Positions 43,362 through 55,978 of a stretch of DNA of 64,000 nt are shown in pieces. Location of the stretch: positions 186,001 to 250,000 of the forward strand of contig WOFQ01000034.1 of NCBI GenBank assembly GCA_012184525.1. The letters run 5' to 3'. The notes beneath the pieces were generated by a model. It saw only the letters and a list, made by a program, of their open reading frames with translations. It had not been told where the DNA came from and made no database searches. The translations under genes were made by a program, and so were the position numbers. The stretch is from Xenoacremonium recifei. Lineage: Eukaryota; Ascomycota; Sordariomycetes; Hypocreales; Nectriaceae. Position 1 is the stretch's first letter. Every line of letters begins with the position of its first letter.

Positions 43362-44180
43362 ATCGGCCACAAAATGAAGATTCTGTGACTCTTTCGTTTT
43401 CGGGCTTTTGGCGAACAGCAACTCGGCTGAAGTGGGAATGAGGAGTCGGGCTGAGACTAGAGACTGGTGATAGAGGTCTGGAAGTAGAGATTTAGACTAC
43501 TGATCGAGGGACTGAGATTCATTTCTAGTAGGGGTGTTTGGGAAAATTGTGATAAATACTTTGCCATACTGTATTGATTTTCTAGACTTTATCTGTTCAT
43601 CGCAACTCGTCCCACCAGTGCTTCATTGATATGCTGAAAACTGATGAACAATAAGAGGCTAGGAATGGAGATCTGGACGAGGGAAAAAAAATTAAACAAA
43701 GAATAAGACTCAGCCGGCATACCAGACATGATTTTCCGTTCACATCGAAAGTTATTCGCTCGCCAATTGCGCTGGTCTTTTCTTTGAATATGCTCACATT
43801 CATCTCACCTTGTGCTGACTTCAGCCTGAGGTATTGGACTGTGGCGCATGATGCCTCAGGCCTGAAACGCCGGCAGTGATTCACCCCTCTGTGCTACCAC
43901 CTCTCACACAAACTTCGATCTTTGTCCTTTGCCTGCACACTAACATTAATTTCGTCGCCTTTGCTGTCTGGTATGGACGGTCGCTGCAAAGCCCGGGAAG
44001 GATGATCAGCTCCTGGTAAGCGTCCTGCCGCCCACTATCTAGACCAATTCTCCAGCTTAACACCTGCCCAGATGCACTGATTCACTTCTACCGATCGTTG
44101 GCAATGGAGCCATCCGCCTCGACTTCGATCAGTTCCAAGCCCGATGCTTCTCGTTCCAAGAACTCATTTTCTCCTCCATC
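43362..44180. other. Spacer between tandem paralogues
   Basis: 819 bp with no gene recognised. An ATG at 44104 starts a frame that is out of phase with copy 2. Confidence 0.45.
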
Positions 44181-45959
44181 ATGCTCTGCGATCCCTCGCA
44201 TTCGAAGAGGCGATCTGACGAAGCGCTGGGCCCCGATCTCTCATCCCCGAAGAGAGCGTGCCTGACGGAGGCGCACACAGCCTGTCAATTCGGGATCGAA
44301 AATCACGAAGCATATTCAATTGAAGAAGTCCAGCCCATGCCCAGCCTCCACACGACTGTCGAACGGACTGCCGCCATTCTTCAGCCAACTCCTCAACGAC
44401 CCTACCTCCAAGCTGCTTCGTACCTCGAATGCCTTCACGACCCCGAACAGCTCGATGATTCTCAAGAAGGCTATCCCAGAGACGAAGCCTCCTACGAATG
44501 CAACCGCGTTGATCTACACACTTTCGTTTCCCAGTGGTTGCAAGGCCTGGATCGAACGTACTGTCCTTCTGACAGTTGCTTGAAGGAGATTTCGAACGTC
44601 AACTTCAAAAACTCCTTCAATCGGCGACTCACACGGTCCGTTTCTGACATGGATCACCGTCAAGGTCCCAGCGGGTTCAATTTCCCCGGATACTTCCCCG
44701 GCTCTGCGCCGCCTCCGGGATATAATATCACGCCCGGATTCACTCCTCCACCAGGATACACTCCGCCTTCCAGAGTGACTCCTTCAGGAATCCCTTCATC
44801 CCGAGTGTCACCTTCCGGAAGTCTCTCATCTCAGGTTGCGCCTTCCGGAGTCATTCGACCCCAATTCGCGAACCCTCGGACACCAACCTCAACCAAGACC
44901 CAATCCCAAGCCTCTAAATCCTCAACTTCATTAGGCCCCAGAAGTCAAGACTATCGAGAGTACAATCTTGAAGAAAACGGCGTGGAAATTCGACACCCCA
45001 GAGCCAAGCTCCCAGCAGTCGCGATAGAGCACGCCAATCGCATGCGTGCTGAACGAAACTCCCCCGGCTTGTCGCCCGCTGAGATCGATCAGGCCCTAAA
45101 CCACCTAGGGATGCTTGATGAGGGCTGTACTGAGGATGATGTGGCTGCTTTCCTCGCCAACACCGTCTTTCCGAAGCCAACTGACCCGAAGTTTGGTCTC
45201 GGCACACCTTTGGCCTCCAGTTCCAACACCTTGATGTCTCAGCATCTCGTCCCATCCAATCCGGAGACGTCCTACAGGATCGCACAGCCAAAGCCTGACT
45301 TGTTGTATGGCTATGCCGGTTCAGGAGCGAAAGGCAGGGCTTTCAACCCAGGCCAAGTTCAGGCACAGCGCATGATTCATCCACAGAATCCCCAGTATCC
45401 AAAGGCGACGGCCCAGGGAATAAGACTCCCTTTCTTCGCTATTGAGTTCAAGGCAGCAGGCGGCACGGGAGGAGATCTTTGGGTTGCCGTAAATCAAGCT
45501 GCCGGGGCTTCTTCAGCTTGCCTCAATGCCGTCGCCCAGCTCAACATCGCCCTTTCAGAACTTCAACGTCCCGAGCCTGGTCCGGGTCCGGGTCCGGCTG
45601 TCACACGTGTCGACGACATGACTTACGCTATCGCCGTCGACAATAACACGGCACAGTTGTTCATCTCCTAGAAGGAAGACAACTTGAAGTATTTTCTCCA
45701 GCGAGTGGATCACTTCCTACTCTCGAGGCCTGACGACTTCCAGGCTTTCCGCCGACAGGTACGCAACATCCTCGACTGGGGACAAGGCCCTCGCCTGGAA
45801 CAAATCCGAAACGCTTTGGATTACGTCCTCGCCGAGAGTTCTCGTGGAGCTGTGAATCAGCAGGCTGGCGCTCAACAGGCAATGAAGCGACCGTCGGATG
45901 CCGATTCGGCCTCTGGTAGGAGCGCCGGCAAACGCTCTGCGATGTCCCATCGTGGCTGA
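44181..45959 (+). pseudogene. DUF7924-like protein, copy 2, interrupted by in-frame TAG
   Basis: Paralogue of the gene at 41931-43361, same strand. From ATG 44181 the frame is open to TAG 45669-45671, then stays open in the same frame to TGA 45957-45959. At the TAG, copy 1 has Trp (FVSWREDRLKYL against FIS-stop-KEDNLKYF), so one G-to-A change explains it. The part after the stop (FLQRVDHFLLSRPDDFQAFR, then RNILDWGQGPRLEQIRNAL) still matches copy 1 well, suggesting a recent lesion, read-through or an assembly error. Copy 2 keeps Asp in PKPDLLYGY and Glu/Lys in FAIEFKAAG. A Pro-rich repeat region (PPPGYNITPGFTPPPGY, then SRVTPSG-like units) lies at about residues 175-235. An alternative that uses the TAG as a splice acceptor would need an implausibly short intron. 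Confidence 0.7.
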
Positions 45960-46157
45960 ATGAGTAATTGGCACCCAGAACAGTTAGACATACCTCAGTT
46001 TTGTCAACTGTAATAAATGATAAGAGATTTTTGAGATACGCAACCTGTGTCCGATCTATCGTTAAGCCCCTATCCCTTATCCAAGTCTCTATCCACCATC
46101 TAAACAGATGTCCCTAATGCGATTTACTTTACTCTAAATGTACTCACATCTCCTTTC

Positions 46158-49100
46158 TTAAGCTGTCTTATCCTCAGAATCATCCATCAACTCCCTCAAA
46201 CCGCGAACCGCCCTCTCCCCCAAAGCCATCACCGTCCCCAGTCCAAGCATCTCAAGAACACTAATCTCAAACCCAAACACCCCCTTCCACCAACTTCGCA
46301 TCTCGACAGCGACCAGACTGTCAAGTCCAGCTTCCTGAAGCGACACTCCAACATCAATTTCCTCTTCGTTATCAACGGGCTTAAGCAGAAGACGGAAAAG
46401 TTGCAAAGCGATTTGTCGGGCTACGAATGTCGGGGTGTCAGCAGCTTGAAGAACGCCTGGATTCGCCGTCGCGGAGCGAATAAATACGGCCAGCTCATCA
46501 GACGTTCCTCCGCTACCGGTCGTAGCTGCAGTGGCTGAGTCTTGGTTGGAGTAATAAACCATGCGACGATCTCGCTTCCACACCACCCGATTAGATGGAT
46601 CGGCCAAAGGAGTCAAGCTCCGGAGACCAATGACCAGTTGCGCAGGATTAACAAAGGCCTTAGTCGAAGATTTCGCCTGACCGTCGACGGCGAGAACGGC
46701 AGTCAGTGCATCGAGCAGCTGAGGCACCTTGATGCCATAGTTGCCTTGCGACTTCAGCCTCTCCAACAGCGCAGGATTCTCTGCGACATATCCATGGTCA
46801 AGCATGGCCCCAATATCCACAGCAGCAGCAGCCAGTCCAAGATTGTGTCGATACTGCACGAAGGCGTCGAGGAATGTGTTGGCTCCTGCATAATTGGCTT
46901 GTCCGGGCTGTCCCATGACACCAGAGATGGAGCTGAAGAGCAGGAAGAAGTCCAGTGGGATGCCCTGTGACACGCATACCTTGTGCAGATTCCAAGTGCC
47001 AGTGACCTTGGGGAGGACTGCCTCTGTCCATTCGTCGTGAGTCATCTTGGTGAATCCTTGATCGCGAAGAACCATGGACATGTTCAAAATACCGCGAAGA
47101 GGCTTTGGTGCTGCTGAGATCGCTCGCTCGACGTCCGCAAGCTCCGTCACGCTACCCTTAACGATAGTGATCGTGCATCCCTGATTCTCAATCTCACGCG
47201 AAAAGTCCCGGTCGCCTTCAGAGTCTCCGGCTCCTCGGGAAAGGTGAACAAAATGTTTTGCGCCGTTCTCTACCATCCAGTTGGAGACCAGGCGACCGAG
47301 ACCTCCCAGACCGCCGACGAGCAAATACGACGCATCTGGGTTGAATGACGGTTTAATGACAGTCGAAGCAGCCGCCAAGATAGCATCGTCTCTGGCTTTC
47401 ATCGACACGATGATCTTCCCAAGGTGTTGTCCTTGCTGCATGTATCGGAAGCACTCTTCTATTGCGTCCGATGAGAAAGTCTTGATGGGACGGAGAGGTT
47501 TGATATGGCCTTCCTCATAATATTGAACGATTCTTTGCAAAAGCCTGGCATAAGAGAGTCAGTACTGATCGTGAACTAAGCATCCTTTTAGAGCGACCAC
47601 AACTCACTTTTGGCCAATGTCCGGCCGGACCTCGATGATGTGCCCAAGGTCCACGCCATGATAGCTTCGGTTGAGCTCAAAGACGTTGAGCGCCAGCTTT
47701 CCGTTACCGATTAAGTCTCGCTTTCCAATCTCGATCATCTTGCCAAACTCTGCCACACACTGCCACGAGGCGTGAAGAAGCTCGCCCGACAGACTGTTCA
47801 GCACCAGATCAACGCCTTGCCCGTTAGTGGCCTTTTTGACGTCGGCTAAGAAAGACGCATCACGAGAGTTGAAGATACACTCTCGCGGAATGCCATGGCT
47901 GGTTTGAAGATATTCCACCTTCTCCTCATTGCCAACCGTGCAGTAGATCTGAGCGCCTACCATTCTGCAGATCTGTATCGCTGCTAGTCCGACGCCGCCA
48001 CAAGCAGAGTGAATCAACACGGTCTGGCCCTTCTCCAATCTTCCGACATCCAAGAGTCCGTGGATGACGGTAGAAAAGACACACGGAAGCGTCGCGGCAT
48101 CCTCAAACGCCAACAAATCCGGAATCTTAACGCAAAGCTTTGCCGTGATGACAATCTCCGTCGAGAAGCATCCACCCCCGAAGACCAGCACTCGGTCTCC
48201 AGACTTGAGGTGAGTAACATCAGGGCCGACGTCGCGAATGATGCCGCTTGCTTCAAGACCCAGGCTGCTGATGTTGGAATCAACAATACCCATGGCAATG
48301 AGAACGTCCTGTACCGATATTAGATGATGCGCCGGTTTCGCTTCGAGAAATACTTACTTTGAAGTTCAAGCCTACTGCCTCAGCCTTGATCGTCACTTCA
48401 TCCCCAACTAGCGGTCCTTTCTTCCTGGGAGTCCACTTCAAGGTGCTCAGACGTCCATACTGCCCAATTTCAAGATCCAGGGCGTCCTGATCATCCTGGC
48501 CTTGCTTCTGCCCCTCCAACTCAGCCTCGACAGAAATAGGGAACAGCCTTGCAATATTAACCACACCATCCTCGGCAATGGCATATTCGTATTCTGGTCG
48601 CACATTCTCCTCATCACATCGTCGGTGAAACTTGGAAAATACTTTCGCCACCGTCAATGAGGTCTCTGAGTCCAGGGTGTTGATTTCACATGTAGCAAAG
48701 TCAATGCTCAGCTCGTTCCTTATACATCTCGCAGCGCCGATGATCTGACCCCATCTAGGGTCAGTACAGTTGAGCTGCGATGAGCGAGTCACCCAAAAGA
48801 TGCCCGCTCTAGCCTCGGAAGCTTTCGCACAGGTGTCCCGGAACGTGGTGAAAGCATCAGCGCTGATGTCTTCAAAGAAGGGGCGCTCGATGTCAACAAG
48901 GAAAATAATGTCTCCGTCCACGGGCGGCACTCCTGTAGCGAAATCGTGAAGACGAGTTTCGTAGCTTAGGGAGGCAAGGACGGACTGGAATGTCTTTGCC
49001 ATTCCCTCGGAGACTTCATCATGCACCAGCATAATTCGGTTAGTAGGGGGCGATTGGATGGCAGGCTTTGCGGTCATGAAAGCAAGTAGATGATTCGGTT

Positions 49101-52100
49101 GAGGGCAGTCAAGAGTCACATCTCCCAGTCCATCAAAGCCGGCTTCGCAAAGGGCCTCATCCCAGCGCTCGGGTGAGACGTACGGTTCGTCGGGCCTACC
49201 GTCCTCGGCACCAAGCCACCAACCCGGAAGAACACCCATGACGAAATTGATCGGCTTGACATCGCAGCATAACTCTTCCATGTATAGTCTTCCCTCAGGC
49301 TTGAGCAGCTTCCTAACGTTGCTAAGTGTCGTCTTCAAGCTCGGAGTAGCATGTAGGACATTTGCTCCAATGATGAGATCATAAGAGCCAGCCTCAAACC
49401 CTTGCTCTAACGGGTCCTTAGAGATATCGAGAGATTGGAAGGTCATTCGAGGATAGTCCTTGAAGCGCTGCTGAGCAGTAGCGAAGAAACCAGCAGATAT
49501 ATCGGTGTAAGTGTAGTTCGAGTACATGAACCCTCCAATCTCTTCGTTGTGTAGCCACTGTAGCAGTTCGTTCGTGGTTCCGCCGGTCCCGGCGCCGATC
49601 TCGAGAATGCGCATGCCGGGATTAGAGTGGCCAAGAGCCTGGAAGAACGGTCCGCGGTCGCTGAGATTGAGCGAGTTATAGAGGTGCGTCAGAGTGTCGT
49701 TGGGCATCAGAACCTCGAGAGCTTCGATCTCTCCTTTGAACATTGGCACGATGTTTTCCAAGACTTTGTCCATTGCTCCCACAAAAGGTGCGAAGGCAGT
49801 CTTAGACAGAGTCGTAGCAACGCTCTGCGCATCAACATCAGAGCTAGGTTGGGGCTGCTTCTTCATCCATGCATGGAAAGTCTGCATAGTTGGGATTGTG
49901 CTTTCTGTGCCTTCGAGTCGACGGAGGGCCTCCTTTATATACAGAGACGTGAGCTCTTGGGTAAGCTGGAGGTACATCTCTTGATCTGGATGCGGGTGAA
50001 TGAGACTTGACATGTCGAGGAAGTCGACATCTGGCTTCCAAAATATTCTGGCACCAGCATGAGGATCGATGTCGTCAGCCCCTGGCTCTGCTTCCAATGG
50101 ACTAAGCTTCGTGCCCTCCATAGCGAAGACCAGCTTTCCATCAGAGTCATATGCTTCGCCGCCACCACAAACAAGGCCTCGAGGTGTTTGAGTTGCATGA
50201 GCGTACATATCAAGTTCGGTGTCACAGTTGAAGATCTCAAGGCTAGTAATGAACGTCGGGACGGTCATTTTATCCAGGTGGTGACCTACGCCTTTGCATG
50301 AAGCGACGCTGAAGAGTTGAAGGAAGAAGTCAACCTTAGTTGGGTGTATCGAGTAGAACATCTCGTCGTCGCTTGTTGTGTGGAGAGCTTTGCCTCGAGC
50401 CTGATGCTCAGTGGTCGCGCACTCAACATCGGAAAGGCCTTGGAAATAGGGTCCATAGTTCGCTCCGACATTCCGTAGGGCCTGGTACCATTTGGGTGCT
50501 CCGACTTTTCGAGGATGAGCCTCCAACTCGCCCCTCTGCTTCTTGCCCGCTGTAGTACGGGGACAGACCTGGCCAGTGCAGTGCTTCATCCACCGAGACC
50601 CGTTGTAAGAGCAAATGGAGAACTCCCACCACGGGCTATCCAAGCTGTCGGTCAAACGCTCTCGGTGGAGGCTCGTCACGATCTCAGTTGAGACGGACTC
50701 ACTCAACACCATAGCTGTGTCGATGACTACGTTTCTCATGGCGAAGCCTGCGAATTCGCCTTGGCATAGTTGTCTTGCGGCTTCACCGGCCATTCCCACG
50801 TACCCAGCACAAGGGAAGATCACGTCGCCCTTGATATTGTGGTCCCTGACCCAGGCGACGTGATCGAGGACTAAAACGTTGCGATAAACGGGCTCGTCTT
50901 CATTGCTCTCACGGACGCGAGTTCCCAATAGCTCATGTTTGGGAAACTTGCGATGCTTCCACTCGCGCGAAACTCGAGACTCAAACATCAAGGAATGGTC
51001 ATGGTGCCAAGCATAAGTGGGCAGATCCGTCACAATGCGCGCCGTGCCATGAGGGTTTGTTATCTGGTTGAAGTCGGTGAGGACTCCCTGCTGCCATAAT
51101 TGACCGAGAGCCGTGAGAAAAGTTTGACTTGCGTCTTTGGAGCGGACTAGACAGGACGAGTAGGGGCAGCTGAGAGACGCTTGTGTGAGTGTTTGCCTGA
51201 GCGGGCCAGCGAGGGCTGCATGCGGTCCTACTTCAAGGAAGACAAGATTGCTGCTCAAGTTCTGAGCTTTATGGTAGGCGACGAGATTAGACACGGCTGT
51301 TCGGAAGAGGACTGGCGACTCAAGATTAGAGCCCCAGTAGGCGGCATCTGTGAGCTTCGTTGAGTCGAGCTTCTTTCCGGTAACGGAAGAGAAGAAAAGC
51401 GGCGCCGAAGGAGGTACATCCGCAATTCCCTTGACATACGGTGCCGACTTGACGAGATAATCACCAGATGCTTCTCGTACGTGGTGGGAGTGGTAGGCCT
51501 TCTCTACCTTGAGTAGTCGAGCAAAGACACCAAGCTTGGCCTCACGAATGGACTCGAGCATCTCTTCCACCTTGTCCCTGTCCCCAGAAATGGTCACACT
51601 TGAGGGAGAGTTCTCACAGGCAATCACAACGCCTGGGATGAGGAACATCTGTGTCTCTTCCCAGCCCATTCCCACAGCAGCCATTGCGCCCGGTCTCGTG
51701 AGTAAGACGGAGGCTTGACCACGGTAATACGCTGCGATAATAACTTCGTCAAGGCGGATTCTGCCAGCGGCATATGCGGCAGCCATCTCTCCAGATGAGT
51801 GTCCCACCACTGCGAAGGGACGGATTCCAGCCGCTCTCAATGCGTCGACCAAGGCTACCTGAACCGCTGTGCAGACAGGCTGTGACAAAAAGGCTTCCTG
51901 AAGCCTGCTCTCATCAGTCCCTCTCAGCATCTCCTCTTGAATTGTCCACTCTGGAGGGTCTGGGAGACTTCCGAGTACTCTGTCCATCTCAGTGATAGAC
52001 TGCGCGAAGACGCTATTGGTACGCAGAAGTTCAGCGCCCATCTGGGGCCACTGAGCTCCCTGGCCGGTGAAAACGAGGACCAAGTCCGGCCACGATGATT

Positions 52101-53791
52101 GGTACTTAGCGAGAGATGAAGTGTTCGCCTCAATCCCATCTCCCAAGACCGAGAATGCCCTGTGTGGGAGATGGTTGCGACGGCATCCCAGTGTGTAGGC
52201 GGCATTGTGCAATGACTCGGGTTTCTCACTGATGTATGCTTGGTGGTTGGCAATCTCTTGCTTCAGAGACTCTGCGGTGTTTGCCGAGAAAACAACTAAT
52301 TGCGGCCCGCTTGCTTCAGAGAAGGATGGGCTCAGGCCGCCGATCAAGGGATGGCTTGCAGATCCGAAGAAGGCAGCAGCTGACTCGACGACAACGTGTG
52401 CATTCGAGCCACCAATGCCAAATGAGTTGACAGACATTCTTTCAATTCGGCCCTGGGGCCACGGCATAGCATCGACAGGGACTGTCAGTTTCCTCTCAGC
52501 GAACGGAATCTTAGGGTTTGGCTTGTCGAACTTGATGTTAGGGGGAATAGTTCGATGTTCCAGTGACAGGATGCCCTTGATGAGCGACGTGATTCCAGAG
52601 GCACCCTCTGAATGGCCAACATTGGGCTTGCAACCGCCGATGATAACGCCCGCTTCACCAAAGAGATTCCCAATAGTCTTCGTCTCGATCGGATCGCCCG
52701 CCGCGGTACCAGTTCCGTGACATTCCACGAAAGCTGTCTCTGTAATATCCGAGATGCCTGCTACTTCATATGCTCTTCGTATCATAGCTTCGTGTGCGTG
52801 AGAGTTCGGCAGCGTCAGACTCGGAGTCTTTCCATCCGCGTTGGCTGCCGTACCTCGGATGACGGCGCGGATGGGGTTTCCATCTCGAAGGGCGTCGCTC
52901 AGCTTTTTGATGTAGACGAGGTTGACGGCTTCAGCACGGGCGTAGCCATCAGCGTTGGCATCAAAGGTTCGACAGGAGCCATTCGGCGACAGAACGCCTT
53001 GGTCCGACATGCTAACGTAGAGACCAGGGGCCATGATCAGATTAGCTCCGCCGACCAAAGCCGCATGGCATTCGCCACTTCGAATGGAGAGACAGGCTTC
53101 GTGAAGTCCGATGAGCGCCGCCGAACATCCCGTACGGATCGTCATGCTTGGCCCCTTAAGGTCGTATTCGTAGGCTATCCTATTTGACAGCACAAAGTCT
53201 CCGTATCCAGTAATCTTGTACTGGCCGACGACTTCTTCATCCTTGGTCATAGTCTCGACCCAATCTTCTCCAAAAGAACCAACGTATGTACCGATTTTCT
53301 TCCCTCGGTAGTCGATCTCTCCAGCGCTGTCGAAACACTCGCGGGCGAGTTCGAGAAGTAGCCGTTGTTGGGGGTCGATTCGCTCAACTTCTGGTCGTGG
53401 CATTCGGAAGAATGTAGTGTCGAGAGCTCCCAAGTCAACTGGTTCGTCTAGGAAGTAACCATGTTGCATCTTCATGCGGCCCTGCTTCCCGGACTTGGAG
53501 TAGAAACTCGCCGCATTGAACCTCGTTTGAGGCACAGGGCCTCTAGCATCTTTCTTGTTGATGAGGAAGTCCCAGAATTGGTCTGGGGTCACGATGCCAC
53601 CGGGAAGCCTAAGGGCAATTCCACAGATAGCGATAGGCTCGGCGGAGGTGGAGAGGCTATCTACGATGTTATTCTGAGGTTCGCATGGGGTTTGCTGATA
53701 GAAGTGTCAGTGCTAAATCTGCGGTCAGAATTCAGAATTCGCTTACAAGTGTTGTGGAAGGGCTAGGAGGGGTATCAAGATAAGGAGCCAT
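46158..53791 (-). CDS. Highly reducing polyketide synthase (KS-AT-DH-MT-ER-KR-ACP)
   Basis: Exons 53791-53747, 53694-48358, 48308-47608 and 47544-46158 give 7470 nt (2489 aa), all phases closing; ATG 53791 gives MAPYLDTPPSPS. KS (about 35-460): TIRTGCSAALIGLHEAC with the active Cys near 205, VECHGTGTAAGDPIE and KPNVGHSEGASG. AT (550-880): VFTGQGAQWPQMGAELL and GHSSGEMAAAYAAGRI. DH (960-1240): WVRDHNIKGDVIFPCAGY. C-methyltransferase (1400-1600): ILEIGAGTGGTTNELL, apparently intact. ER (about 1770-2070): IHSACGGVGLAAIQICRMVG. KR (about 2100-2280): YLLVGGLGGLGRL and SSISGVMGQPGQANYAG. ACP (about 2410-2480): EAGLDSLVAVEMR with the phosphopantetheine Ser. No thioesterase or reductase domain follows, so a separate enzyme must release the chain. 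The product would be a reduced, possibly methyl-branched polyketide; its identity cannot be inferred. Confidence 0.95.
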
Positions 53792-55978
53792 TTCGAAAGA
53801 TAGTTAAAATGTGTGAATTTCCCGAGAATTAGAATAGAATTAATGATTAACTTCTGCCTTTGCTGAGAGGATTAGTGCTCATATAAGTTCTCTTTCGGCT
53901 CAAAGATAAAACTCACCGTTTTCTCCCTAAACATCTTTGATCGCCATAATCGCCTCCATAATTGTACAGCTGGCCCATCTTCAGCTTCAACCGTCTCTCC
54001 AGTAGAACGGCGTAGATGGTGCTACATCTTTAGCGTAACGGTCTCAGCTGTCATCATTTCCTAGATCAACAGCTTCAGCTGTCAGGGCTCCATAGGGCTA
54101 ACCGCTCTAAGCACCTCAGCAGGCCCATCTGGGAGAAGCGGCCACGCGAAGGAAGGCCAAGTTTATCTTCTGAACAGCAAATTCACCAAATCGGCGCACC
54201 GACGTGGATGTTACGGGGCTTTGGGAGAGATAAACAACATCATGTCCACGTCTCCGGTACCAGCTGAGGCTCACTTCCAAGTGGGCCGGCTATCCTGAAA
54301 GCAGTTTTGGGGTTTCGAAAACCATGACAACACTCCATTACGAACCTTGCATCGCCAATGAGAATCATCTCTGTAACCTGCACTGAGTTTCGCTATACTG
54401 AAGTACGATATCTGTCGGGCACCAACTCCGAGATCCGCGCTGAAGAAAACGTGCATTGCAACCATCAGTTCAGGCCATGGTCAGAATGATTGGCGCTCAC
54501 TCACCGGCAGTTGAGGTCATTCCAGGGGATCCCTGGTCGGCGGAAGCATCGGCCGAAACAAAACACTGCCCTGTGCTCCGCAACAGAGATTTCAAACTTA
54601 ACTGGTATTCGTCCATTCGGCCAGGGCCGACAAGACGCGCAGAGACTATTGACAATAGCTATCCTGAGAGCGGAATCGACCTGACCCGTAGTATGCAGTC
54701 TTAGCGCCATGAGTCGACTAAATGTAACGCTGGAGCTGCCGAATCCTCCCGGAATAGTTCACCGCCATCTTGATTGGCTCGTTTATGACTCAATCTATGA
54801 GCTGAAAGATGGGAGGAAGCCAACGGCAGATCTAGATAAACCAGGTTCTCGGTGTCAAAGGCTTTGGCGAAAGCCGATAGCCCTACAGAAGTTATGTACG
54901 ACTTTGTGCAGTGGCAATGATATGTTGCCCAAAATAGCCTCATCTCAACCCGTCTGTCTCCTTTTACCCTTCGCGGTCTCTTAAGTGCAACTGATGTCAG
55001 AAATATTAGAGGACTCAAAATTACACCAATGCTAAGAGGCTTTGACGAGGTAGAGATTCGGAATTCACGGATTGACTGTAGAAGACTGTCGTACTTTGTT
55101 TAAATTATTCGCACCACAATAGGTATAGGGTAATCAATGACACTAAATCACCTCCCCGAAAAGAAACTGGGATAAATAAAAGAGAAAAGAATAAAGATAA
55201 AATAGGATATTCCTGTCATCTAGATATCTATCTTAATAAATTGTTCTCTTTTATTAAGCTGAAGCAGCCCATGGCCGCTCACAAAAATACTTCCACCTGT
55301 CTAGCATGATCCAGGCTTAGGAGTACAGGAAAGTACCGACAAAAGAAAATATTAAGCGCTTCTAAACCACATTTTAGCTGACTTGATCTTTTTAAAATAG
55401 AAAATTTCATATAACGAGAATAGGAGGTAAGCTAAGGTAGGTATCATTTCTTAGAAAAGGAAACTCTCAGGATTAATGACATTTCGGTAGGGACCATAGG
55501 ACATGTATATTGCGACGGAGTTTACGTATATCAGGAAAGACTTGCAAAATATACCGAATTTGATCTAATTTGAAGCATGCATTTATGATATAGTGGTTTC
55601 AATGTTAGTGGTGAACAGAAAACTTGCATTGCAGAAACTTCTGCAGGACTCAAGATCGCTTTTGTGACGAAGATGGAGCAGCTGGGCTTAGCCGGGTTGG
55701 ATGTTGGTTGGACAGTCAAATTCTTGCCCCTGTTTGGAGGAACTAGTTGCATCATCAAATGGGTCTGACCTTAGCCGGTTCGTCATTTGATTGGCGGAAG
55801 CGACCAACCTCTCTTGCCGGTTCCCATTTTGATTGGCCCCCAAGTTGGACAGGGATAAGAATGCTCACCTGAGGTACAATGCAGAGCCTCTTCACCGGTC
55901 TATAAATTTGAGCATCTCCTCACCTTGAACGAAACCAGCCAGAGCGCATTCTTTCAGTCCTCGCATACTTACTCCACC
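53792..55978. other. Intergenic region between PKS and zinc-cluster factor; AT-rich middle
   Basis: Divergent region with the PKS promoter at one end and the factor's promoter at the other. From about 55.05 to 55.70 kb the sequence is strongly AT-rich with many TA steps and no open frames. This would fit RIP-mutated repeat debris, but no element boundaries were recognised. Short frames at 54271-55018 overlap on both strands and were not called. Confidence 0.5.
55774..55836 (+). promoter_or_regulatory. Tandem GCCGGTTC...GATTGG (CCAAT-box) repeats before the zinc-cluster factor
   Basis: Two copies of GCCGGTT, about 7-8 variable bases and then GATTGG (55774-55794 and 55816-55836), 42 bp apart, 140-205 bp upstream of the ATG. 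ATTGG is the reverse of a CCAAT box. An inverted ATCATCAAATGGG at 55751-55763 resembles their right half. A TATA box (TATAAAT, 55901-55907) lies 72 bp before the start codon. Confidence 0.5.

Noticed and set aside
45634..45671. Reading the TAG in DUF7924 copy 2 as a splice acceptor
   Set aside because: The only frame-keeping donor gives a 36-nt intron with a poor GTCGAC donor and would delete residues conserved in copy 1.
48009..52720. Several plus-strand ORFs up to 191 aa inside the PKS
   Set aside because: They are antisense shadows of a strongly supported, domain-complete PKS frame.
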